A stretch of DNA of 64,000 nt, from contig CATNEN010000012.1 of NCBI GenBank assembly GCA_950097015.1, forward strand, positions 1,047,501-1,111,500. Direction: 5' to 3'. The stretch comes from Macrostomum hystrix. Lineage: Eukaryota > Platyhelminthes > Macrostomidae. The first letter of the stretch is position 1; every line of letters begins with the position of its first letter. The notes beneath the pieces are model-generated. The model searched no databases. It was given only the letters and a program-made list of their open reading frames with translations, and was not told the origin of the DNA. The translations under genes were made by a program, and so were the position numbers. Below are positions 24,701 to 36,700 of this stretch, one piece after another.

Positions 24701-27700
24701 TATCTAAATCGTCGAAGCAGATTTACGCTTTTCTCCAGGTGCTCTTGTTTAATGTTTCCGATATTCAGCAGGTGAGTTAACGTACTGGCTAATCCTAATT
24801 CCGTTACTTTTAATTCGTTACTTTGGAAATTTCCAATAAAACTAATGTATCAATCGATAGAAATTTTACTTAACCCATTTGGGTCAAGTACGGCGCTTCC
24901 AAAAGCTGTGTACGGCTGTTCAGTCCATGGACTGGGGAGGTCGTTACACGGATCCAAACTTCTATTCCAGCTTTAGCTTAGATTCGAACTCCCGGCTTTC
25001 GAAAGTCCGAATGGCCAAACAAAAACTCGTCTTAGTAACGAGAAGTAACGAAAAAGTAAATAAAAAGTAGCGAATTAAACTCCAATAACAGCAAGCCATG
25101 ATCGACTTCTTCGCCACAACCCGAGTGGAGCACTTCTTCTGCGCCCTCGACTCCCTGCTGAAGGACCTCGGCCTGCAGATTAAGCGTAGGCGGGACGCAA
25201 AACGCAAGCTGGAGTTCATGCAGCAGCGGGGTCGCTTTGCCTTCAACCAGCAGTTCGAGCTGGTGAGACTGGCCAGCGACAGCATCCGGTACACGGAGGC
25301 CAACCTCAAGCAGAAGTCCGACGCTCAGGTGGGAAGACAACTCAGCTGAAAAAGCGTTTGGGAAATTTCTGGATATTTCAAGACATGGGTTTACAATTCG
25401 CAGTGTTAAACACCCTGACCCCATCGCGGCAAACGGTACGCTGAGGCCAAAAGGCCTTTCTTAGGCGCGAAAACCCCGCTTAGCCATTTGTTAGCTGTTT
25501 TTATTTTAATTGGCTGTGCCGGCCTGTTTGGCCCTCGCCTCTCGGGCTGCCCTACCCCTAGCTGCGCCGTGATTGGCCAGAGGGTGGCTAGGCTGGGGTG
25601 GTGGGGCGGATGGTCGGGCTTTGCCTGCCCACCCGGCCCCAGGTGAGCAGTGGCATTATAAGTGCGCGGTTCTGAGCATTTTCGGGGATTCGGACTTGGG
25701 GGAACCCACTGGAGATTCAGGAGCACAAAATTGTAGTTATATCTCAAAATACTACTATCAGAACTACTCTAGCAGTAGTACAGAGCGAGCTCTTTCACTA
25801 TTCATGTTTAGTGTCAGTTTCAGGTTGCAGTTTGAAAGTGACACTAAAGTGCGCTCCACAGTCTGTAGGAAAGTACATTTGCGAAAAAGACAGACTTTCC
25901 TGCACAGATATTGTGCGAAACACGATGATGCTATTTGAATCTAGGCAGTTGGTAAATTGTTTCAGTATTTCAATACCCTGGCTGACAAATGATTTATTTA
26001 TACGTATTATAAGAATGCAGAAAAGCCAGGACAATAATTTATTTTCTTCTCTTCACATTTTCGCAAAGCTGTAAAATTAGGTCAGTCTTTGCGCAGATTC
26101 CAAAGATTGTTGATTTAATAGGAAGTAAAGATTTCAAAAAGAATTTATTCGAATATACTCGTAATTTTCAGCACACTTATTGTAATTATGCTCGAATACC
26201 AAAAGTACAAAAGCTAAAAACTAAGGTAGCTTTTGGCTCGGCCTAGCAACAAGGCAGCTTATGCAACAGAAATTGAGTGAGTTAACTTCGTAACCTCGAG
26301 GGACTTGGTTTAATACACCAAATCAGATGGAGTTTGCTAATCTGCAAAAGTTCTTGGAAAACTATGTCCATTGCGAAGAGAAAAACAATTTATTTCCCCC
26401 ATGCCTAACTTAACGAGCAGCTGGTCCACCCGACAGGACTTTTCACGGGATTTTTCTTCGGATTAAAAAGATCTGAATTTCAACTTTTTTATTGAATGTG
26501 GCTATTTTTATTATCCCTGGCGCATTGCAGCGCTACGCTTTGTACACTCAGCTGGAGGAGCCGCAGAGCAGCCTGCAGGACGGCACAGGGGAGTGCGTGA
26601 TGAAGATCATGTCACAGATGTGCGACGGCCAGTTCAGGCCGCTGCAGAACTACCTGCGCATACAGGAGGACAATTACACCTCGTTTAACGTGCTGAACAA
26701 CCTGGCCAGTGTTGTACACCTGATCTATGCCAATGTTGACTGCGAGAACATCGACCTGTTGACCGCTATGCTAGACACGCTGAACGAAACCGCCGCTGGT
26801 AACCATAGAAACCGAGTCGAACTAGTCAACAACAAGATTGTCGACGTACTGAATGTACTACTCCGCACCAGGGAGCTGCCGGACTGCAGCCCGCAGCAGG
26901 TGCTGGCGCTGCGCGAGTTGATGGCAAATGTGCTTATCACACTGGTGGAAGAGAACGGCCAACAGGAAGCCGATCTGGCGAGAGAGATCATGAACACCAT
27001 CGACGTGGCGGCAATGTACCGGCTCATGGCCCAGCTAGCCAGCATGTCCAAGCCTGCAGCGGAGCCGGACCTGCAGGATCTCGTCCGCCTGCCGCGCAAG
27101 GTGCGCCTGCCGGCCACCTGTATCGGTCGGTTTGGCCGTCGGGTGCGCGAGTCCCGCGTGGCCAAGTTCTACCGGCTTAGGAAACTGGAGGAGATCAAGC
27201 AGGATCTGGTTGAGGTCGGCTTTAAGTACTTTGTGGTGCTGGCCCGTTTCAACGATCTGGATGGCGACTTGTACAAGAGAATCGGTAGGCTAATTGGTGG
27301 CCGGTGTACAATAGTATTTAAAGACGCCTTTGAACTAGGATTTCTGGAGACGCTTTTGAACTAGGACTTCTGGAGACGCTTTTGAATTAGGATTTCTGAA
27401 GATGCTTTTGAACTAGGATTTCTGGAGACGCCTTTGAACTAGGATTTCTGGAGACGCTTTTGAACTAGGATTTCTGGAGACGCTTTTGAATTTGGATTTT
27501 TTGTACTAGCCTAATGTGCCATTCGAATGTGTTCAAAACAACCAAAGTTTTGTTACTTATTCAACAACAGAGGACCCGGATCGCGAGTACCAGAAGGCCT
27601 ACAAGTACATGTCGAAGTTTGGCGACTCGGTGGAGATTGTCAAAGACGGCTGTCTGCACAGGGTCCATTTCCGGGTGCACAGTCGGGTGAGTGTCTGTTC

Positions 27701-30700
27701 TGTTTAACAATAAATTGTATCGCTATTTGGTGTTGGGTCACGAGAGGAGAGCTAACAGATCAGAAGACACAGAGAATGAACTAACCAGAGAAAAGATTAG
27801 GACAACTGTGTAGACCTGCAAATATAAACCCGTGTTAATGCTCAATCTTTAGCACGTACTGCGCGAAGAGGTCAAAGAAGACATCAAGTGGAAGACAAAT
27901 TTCTGGGATCCCTCGGAGAAGCAGCGGGATCTGCTTGGCTGGGCCGACTCCGTCATCCTGGATGTGACCTACACAACTCGAATACTCAAGAATCCGATAG
28001 CCATGTTCCTCAGCCGGCTGTGGCTTGTGTGGAACTGGCTGCCTGTGCTCATCAGCTTGGCCATCACCATTCTGAGCATGATCGCGTTCAGGCCGAAGTG
28101 GGCCTATAGGATGCCGGCGCCGGCCAATGCTACGACAGATCCGCCTCAACAAGTCTATGAGTGAGTGCTTGATGTACTTCTAAATCTAGTGTCTGGACCA
28201 GTTCCTCAAGGTCACGCAGTAGATCAGCTGGTTTCTCTCAAGGTCACCAAGTCAGTAGTTCAGCTGGTTTCTCTCAAGGTCACCAAGTCAGTAGATCAGC
28301 TGGTTTCTCTCAAGGTCACCAAGTCAGTAGATCAGCTGGTTTCTCTCAAGGTCACCAAGTCAGTAGTTCAGCTGGTTTCTCTCAAGGTCACCAAGTAGTT
28401 AGATCAGCTGGTTTCTCTCAAGGTCACCAAGTAGTTAGAGACAAAAAGTAACCAAGTAAGTAAGTAGATCAGCTGGTTTCTCTCAAGGTCACCAAGTCAG
28501 TAGTTCAGCTGGTTTCTCTCAAGGTCACCAAGTCAGTAGTTCAGCTGGTTTCTCTCAAGGTCACCAAGTAGTTAGATCAGCTGGTTTCTCTCAAGGTCAC
28601 CAAGTCAGTAGATCAGCTGGTTTCTCTCAAGGTCACCAAGTAGTTAGAGACAAAAAGTAACCAAGTAAGTAAGTAGATCAGCTGGTTTCTCTCAAGGTCA
28701 CCAAGTCAGTAGATCAGCTGGTTTCTCTCAAGGTCACCAAGTCAGTAGATCAGCTGGTTTCTCTCAAGGTCACCAAGTAGTTAGATCAGCTGGTTTCTCT
28801 CAAGGTCACCAAGTCAGTAGATCAGCTGGTTTCTCTCAAGGTCACCATGTAGTTAGAGACAAAAAGTAACCAAGTAAGTAAGTAGATCAGCTGGTTTCTC
28901 TCAAGGTCACCAAGTAGTTAGAGACAAAAAGTAACCAAGTAAGTAAGTAGATCAGCTGGTTTCTCTCAAGGTCACCAAGTCAGTAGATCAGCTGGTTTCT
29001 CTCAAGGTCACCAAGTCAGTAGATCAGCTGGTTTCTCTCAAGGTCACCCTGAACAAAAACTCAGCATCCGCACCTCATATCTGACCTCGCCAGCGCTGTG
29101 CCGTTACTGGCGCGGAATTTCGGCCCGGAGATATTCGGCTTGGCTGTGCTGCACTCGTTCGTGTGCACCGTACTCTTCGTATCCTACGTGCTGCTGAACC
29201 GGCCGGGTCTCAACAACCTGACTGGCATTCGAAGGCGCCTGACATGGCGCCGGCGAAAAACGCCATTCGAGTGCTGCGCCAGCATCCAAGGCTGTCAAAG
29301 ACGATGATGACGACGGGGTTGGCGGAGGCGCAGCTGGCGACGATGGCAGTAAAAGTGGCGCCAAGGGTTGTGCTAATGACGGAGCAGCTGGCAATGGAGT
29401 TCACGGCAGCGTGGACGAGAAGGATGAAGTGCAGGACGAATACACCGAGGTGAGACGCCTTAACCTCCTGGAGGTGCACGTGCTGGGACCAGAGACCTTC
29501 TACTATGCTCTGCTGCTGCTTCTATCGGTTGTTGGCACGATCTGCGGCTACTATGACAACTGGGGCTACTACCTGTTCGCATTTCATCACGTCAACATTT
29601 TCGCTGGAAATGTGGTACTGCAGAACGTGGTCTACACGCTAAAGTCCGCAGGTGAGTACATTAAAGGCTAATGGACCGTCTTCTGAGTTTCTTCTAGACA
29701 GTTCTTGATCATTAATTCGTGCCTTTTCCAGCGACAACAATGCTATCAATCCTGGTCATGGCCTTCCTAATGCTCTACATTTTGTCCATCTTCAACTTTG
29801 CCTTCTTTCGCTACGACGTGTTCTCATCCGACAACTGGTACTGCGAGACAATGTTCCAGTGCTTTGTCTGCTTTGTCCGGCAGGGACTTATCTTTGACAA
29901 GTGGATCGACGTGAGCAGCTTTGCCGTAGATACTCTGCTAAATATCAACGTTTCAATTGAGGCAACGCCACTTTACCTCAAAATAATTTGCAGATCTTTC
30001 AACCAAAGAATGATCCAATGAAAGAGTTTGAAATCATACTACCGACGTACTTCATCACAATGGCCACCTTTGTCGTCATATTTGTGCTGCTGATGAACAT
30101 CATTGCTGGCGTGATTCTAGACAAGTTCTCAGAAACCAGAAGAGAAACGGTGAGTTTCATTGCATAACGGTAATTTTTGCACCTCGCTAAATCATAGCTA
30201 CAACTGCAAGCTACTCGTAGAATCATAGCTACAACTGCAGTTAAACTAGTCTATTCTGGTACCTGTAGCAGCGAATGAAGCTGCTTTCGTGATCTGAAAC
30301 CTAGTGTATGCAAATTAAACTTTTGCATTGAACTTATGCCAAATGCATCCTAGTTGATGCTATAGACGAAGCATATTGCCGGTCAGTTTAGTTCTTCTTT
30401 TTTAGCAAAATAAATCATATTTGCAAGTTGGTGTAAAATATGAATAATGATTCCAAGCCTGAATGTGCATCATGTACGTGCTTCACTGCAGTCAGGCTGA
30501 TATAGGTCACGTAGCAGAACGGATGGTGCATCACTCAATAGGCACTGGTTTTGAACCCTTTGCAGCCAGGGGTCGGCAAACTCCGGCCCGCAGGCCAGAT
30601 GCGGCCCTCGAAGCTCCCAAATCCGGCCCGCTGCCCCTTCCGACACCTATAGTATCCTGTTTTATCTTTCCCCTGTCTCATCTCTCCTCGGTCTCGTCTC

Positions 30701-33700
30701 TCCCGTGTCTTATCTCCCCGTGTCTTATCTCTCCCGTGTCTTATCTCCCCGTGTCTTATCTCTCTCGTGTCTTATCTTTTGACTTACTTACTTGACTTAG
30801 CGGCAGGGGGCCTCCATGACGGACGCAGCGTCGTGTCTTATCTCTCCCGTGTCTTATCTCTCCCGTGTCTTATCTCCCCCCGTGTCTCATCTCTCCCGTG
30901 TCTCATCTCCCCCGTGTCTTATCTCCCCCGTGTCTTATCTCCCCCGTGTCTTATCTCTCCCGTGTCTTATCTCCCCCGTGTCTTATCTCTCCCGTGTCTT
31001 ATCTCCCCCGTGTCATATCACTCCCGTGTCTTATCTCCCCCGTGTCTCATCTCTCCCGTGTCTTATCTCCCCCGTGTCTTATCTCCCCCCGTGTCTCATC
31101 TCCCCCATGTCTTATCTCTCCCGTGTCTTATCTCCCCCGTGTCTTATCTCCCCCGTGTCTTATCTCTCCCGTGTCTTATCTCCCCCGTGTCTTATCTCTC
31201 CCGTGTCTTATCACCCCCGTGTCATATCACTCCCGTGTCTTATCTCCCCCGTGTCTCATCTCTCCCGTGTCTTATCTCTCCCGTGTCTCATCTCTCCTGT
31301 GTCTTATCTCTCCCGTGTCTCATCTCTCCCCTGCCTCATCTCTCCCCTTCCTCATCTCTCCCGTGTCTCATCTCTCCCCTGTGTTATCTCTCACCTATCT
31401 CATATTTCTAAAGTCAATGCGGCCCACAGTCGTCTTTTAGGTTCTCTCTTTTGCCCGCCTGATAATAAGTTAAGTATATGCCAATGCAGAACTCTAGTGA
31501 AGGTGAATAACCAGAGTTTCGCCTTCAGTTCTTCAATTGTCTCCTTCACAGGAACGAAAGAAGGCGGACATGATGACCGGCTGCCTGCTGTGCAATCGCA
31601 GCAGCTTCGAATTTGAGACAAAAGCTGCCGGGTTTTATCACCACGTGGAGAAAGAGCACAATATATGGGCCTATTTTTACTACCTGATCTACCTGTACCA
31701 GACCAAGGTCAACGACCTCACGGCGCTAGATTTGCACGTTGTCAAGCTGGTAAGTGGGAGTGAGTAGCAAGTTCGAAGGTATTCGCTTTTTAATAATTGA
31801 ACCTTTTTCAGTGGAACGAGAAGAGTCTGGAGTTCCTGCCGATGGGTCGAGCAATGTCCCTGGAGGACCAGAAGGCCGACCAGGATCAGTTGAAGATCCA
31901 CGCTATCGACGTCATGCTGCAGTGGCTTAAGGAGAGGAAGCACGAGCAGGTAAGTCTGGCTTTGAGCAGAAAGATCTGTGAACTAACTATTTCTGCTAAA
32001 TCCCGCTAGCCCAGGCCCCATCTCACAAGCAACTATTGAGTTACGTAGGCCTGCTCAAAGCCCTGTGCATTGCTCGACTCTAGAATATGAAATGGTAATT
32101 ACTGGCTTATATAGAGTTTACGAAATCCCACGGGATTTAAAGGGGCCGAGTTATTGCCGCAGTGCAATTCTGCACTAGTTCAGAAGCTAATTTAGCACAA
32201 GCTGGAAAGTTTCCTTTTAATCAGCACGCGGCACTTGGCAGAAAGGCTGCAGTTTCCAATTATTTATTTTGCTAGACTCAAAAACCATACTGCAGCCCAT
32301 GAAATACATTACAGATTTATGACATAAATGTCGCATTGATAGCTGGCCAATTTTTCAGGGACAATGTTGTGACGCTGCATCAAAATTTGATGAATGGGAA
32401 GATGCATTTTGTTATATTGGTGAATGGAACTGTTGTAGCCATAGAAATACAATGCTAGAACACACCCGAGCGTGCCGTAACTCATTATAACTATATTTTA
32501 CCATATTATCTCCCTAAAATTTATGATCTTGTCTATACTACGCCGCCCCAGTATCTCAAGCCTGCCTATGATGTGGGATGAGAGACAGAGCGAGGGGAGA
32601 CAGAAAATAGGTTTAACAGGCGCGGACTGCGCTAAGGGACAGAGACAGAGAAGTAGGAGAAGAAACTACATATCGTCCGGGCCATTGCGTTTTATTGTAT
32701 GCGTGCGTGTCCAACCCGCTGTACATCCCCAACCCGAAGCCTTGCCCTCCCGTCCATCTCCACCCTTGAACTACGCGTGTATCTGGGCGAAATGGCCTTC
32801 GCCGAGAAACTATTGGCTGACAACTGACGGCCTAGAAATCCCATTTGTGTGTGCGACGGAGGTGAGGTGGATGGAGCCAAGACTGAGGGAGAGGGGAGGG
32901 GGTAGAGGGGCCATAGTGATGCACGCACACTGGCGGCAGTGATGCTACCTTGACTGCTGGTTGCTAAATGTGTGCAAACTAAAGAGAAACACTCGAGTTG
33001 AACGCAGGATTGGATTAAGTGTGCGCTCTGGTTGACGGGATATTTTGCCTAGCAGCTTGGCAAAAAATCGGATTCTTATCCCTATGTCCGAGCTGACATA
33101 AAAGCAAGACAGAAAGATACATTTTAAATTTTGCGAACGGCTCTCTGTGCCTCGCCGGGCGTAACAAAGCCTACAGGGCCCGTCTGTACAGAACAAGGCC
33201 AGCTTCAGAAGTGCACGACAGTCGGAGATGCTCAGCCTTTTGCCGCCGCTGCTGCTGCTGCTGCTGCTGGCTAATCCGAGTCCGCAGTCGTTTCAAGTCG
33301 AAGCTGTCGCTAAGAAGACCATCTATGATGACCTGTTGAGCAGCGTGTTCGAAGGCTACAACCGGAATGCCATGCCGATCTGCGCGCTGGGTGACCGTCT
33401 CGAGGTCGGGCAGGACATGCTGCTGTACCAGCTGTTCGACCTGGACGAGCCCACTCAGATGCTCAGCGTGGACGTCTGGATTGAATCCACCTGGCGCGAC
33501 TGTCGCCTGTTCTGGGATCCCAAACTGTTTAACAACGTGTCCGAGTTCGCCATCAAGTCTGAGGAGCTTTGGTACCCGGATCTGATCTTCTACGAGTCGC
33601 TGCACGGCAACTTCGAGGAGGGCATGTTCATCTACGGCGAGTCGACCGCAAGGGTCCGCCACGACGGCTGGATCAAGCTGGGCGCGCAGGCCCTACTGAA

Positions 33701-36700
33701 GTCCTTCTGCCGCATCGATATCAGCCGGTTTCCTTACGACAGCCAGCGATGCAACATCACCTTCAGCAGCTGGACGAAGGACACTAGAAGCTTCTTACTA
33801 ACCCGCAAAGCTGGCGACACCAACGATCACGCTTTCGAATCGGCCAGCAATGGCGAATGGGAGGTGACCGGCTTCCCGGCGTTCACCCAGCAGACGCCAC
33901 GCCGAATCGGAGTTGATGAGGGCGGTGAGCCGGCCACCTACTCGGAGGTGGTGTTCCAGCTGCGGCTGCGGCGCAAGTACCTGTTCCACCAGGCGTACAT
34001 GCTGTTCCCCTGCATGCTGCTGGCCTGGCTGGCCGCCTTCGCCTTCTTCCTGCCCACCGAGTGCGGCGAGCGGATCGCCTACGCCACCACCATCCTGCTG
34101 TCACTGGTCGTGTTCCTGCTGCTCATCGCCGACAACATACCCCGCTCCGGAGACGCTGTACCAGTTCTGGGCGTGTACTTCTGCGTGACTGTCTGCCTGG
34201 TCAGCCTGGGTACAATCATGGTCATTGTGGCCTACAATGTCAGCCTGAAGTCGAACGATTTCTGCCCACCGGCCTGGCTGACGGCATTCTGCTACCGCCT
34301 CGGCCCGCTGGTCGGCTTCCGCCCCACGCACCACGGCGGCCGAGTTAAGCTGCTTTCCTTCCGCATGAATCCGCGCAATCCGACCCGATCCACCTGCGAG
34401 TCGGCCGAGGACAACGAGAACGATAGAAACGAAGAGGACAATGAAAACTCGACTATTCGCACGGAAGACACGGCGAAGCAGCCGACCAAGACCGGAGGCG
34501 GCGCCTGTCGCAATCCGCCACCAGACGGCGGAGTTGGCTTCGCCAACACGTGGCGCTACATGGGCATTGTGCTGGACCGGCTGTTCTTCGTAGCTTACTG
34601 CCTGCTCAACCTGGTGGCAACCGTCTGGATTCTGGCCTGTCGCGGCGGCTGACAACAGACGAGATCACAATGGTTTCAAAATATGTAGAGATTCACACGG
34701 GCATCTAACAACTATTTTCACATTTTGAATGCTAGTTTAAGAATGTTAGTTAGTTAAAATTCAATGTGGATTAAGAGAGCTCAATGAAAACTACGTTTTA
34801 GAGTCTATAAACTCAACCCCGGGGTAAAACTGGTCAGCAAGGTTCGAAGGAATAGTGAATTGGTAAATTGGCAATCAATCATGGACAGTGGGTGGTTAAT
34901 TATTGGTCGATCTCCCAGTGAAGCCGTGCTCAGTTCGATATGTAGAAAGAATTTGCTCAATCTTTGCTGAGACTAAAAGTGCGCGCACACACTGGCGGGA
35001 AGCGGTGGCAGGAAGTTTCATTACTCGTCAAATTTATTAGGGCCTGGTAGGGGGGAGTATTTATCGAGCAAGCACCGCTGATTCATCATACTCGTACCTC
35101 TAGTATTAGCAGTTCTGTCAATTAAGGCCCCAACCATATCATATACTACTATACGTTGCACTGTGTATCCTTTCTTTGGTCGCCTTGGCAACAGAGCATT
35201 CGCTATCGCTACTGAATTCAAGATTTCACAAGTTAATTTATAATATAAATATACACTGATGCACACCGCGTTCACGCTTCTATGACAGCCTCAAAAATCC
35301 AAATAAAAAAAATCGAGCCCCTGGTGACATTCACTTAAATTCTGCTGGTTAAACCAGTCAGTGCAATTAATCAGTGAAATAGATTCATAGCTCGTAATAA
35401 ATTAGCTGTGAATTTTCTACAGTAAAGCGATCCTTAAAAATGCCACGAGCGAGTTAGGAACTAACAGAAGTACCAGGGGGTCGACAAACATCCATGGCGT
35501 CAAGATATTCAACGATTCTAACAGGTCAATTGTTTCCCATTCGCACTGATGCATTCAGTACACCCCGTCAGCACTGCATCTCTGTACAGCCCTGCCAAGC
35601 ATTCCAATTTCACCATCTTGTCGACTTCCACATGCGTCTGCATCATCTCAGCCATTGGCGACTACAGGCCTTCGCCAAGTCGGAGCTTCTGCACCATCAA
35701 CGGGTGGCTTGAGCTGATTAAGCGCATTCAAATCTCACTCACCAAGCCCTGAAAAGTATTTTTAGCCAGTTGCAGTGACAAAGTCACTGGTGGCATGACC
35801 GACAATGTCGAGATAATCACGGTTTATAATCTAATTTATAATATAATTCCCCATCTTGCACACTTTCTACGAGTAACTTGTAACGAGTAGTTGAAGCTCG
35901 TGTGTCTGCCTACTTTAGCTAGTAAGTTTTGTTTGAAGGAAAATTAAGAAAAACAAAAAATATTCATTTTCTAGACAGTAAGCTCGAAAAGCTGTAATTT
36001 ACCATACTATAAAAGTACTATATAGTATAGTATAGTATAAGATTCGGCACCAAGCATCCAAATGCATGCGCTCAGTACCTAAAAGTGCACTTGAAACCGG
36101 AAACCGCCTGTCCTCTCGGCCACGGGAGAGACGAGACGAGACACGGGAGAGATAATTAGACGCAGGACAGATGAGACACGGGAGAGATAATTAGACGCAG
36201 GACAGATGAGACACGGGAGAGATAATTAGACGCAGGACAGATGAGACACGGGAGAGATAATTAGACGCAGGACAGATGAGACACGGGAGAGATAATTAGA
36301 CGCAGGACAGATGAGACACGGGAGAGATGAGACACGGGAGAGATGAGACACGGGAGAGATGAGACACGGGAGAGATGAGACACGGGAGAGATGAGACACG
36401 GGAGAGATGAGACACGGGAGAGATGAGACACTGGAGAGAAGAGACACGGGAGAGATGAGACACGGGAGAGATGAGACACGGGAGAGATGAGACACTGGAG
36501 AGAAGAGACACGGGAGAGATGAGACACGGGAGAGATAATTAGACGCAGGACAGATGAGACACGGGAGAGATGAGACACGGGAGATATGAGACACGGGAGA
36601 GATGAGACACGGGAGAGATGAGACACGGGAGAGATAATTAGACGCAGGACAGATGAGACACGGGAGAGATGAGACACGGGAGAGATGAGACACGGGAGAG

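Noticed and set aside
33228-34652. Fusion of the Cys-loop receptor with the IP3R-like protein
   Set aside because: The receptor has its own start, signal peptide and stop, and is flanked by non-coding sequence. No phase-compatible splice into it was found.
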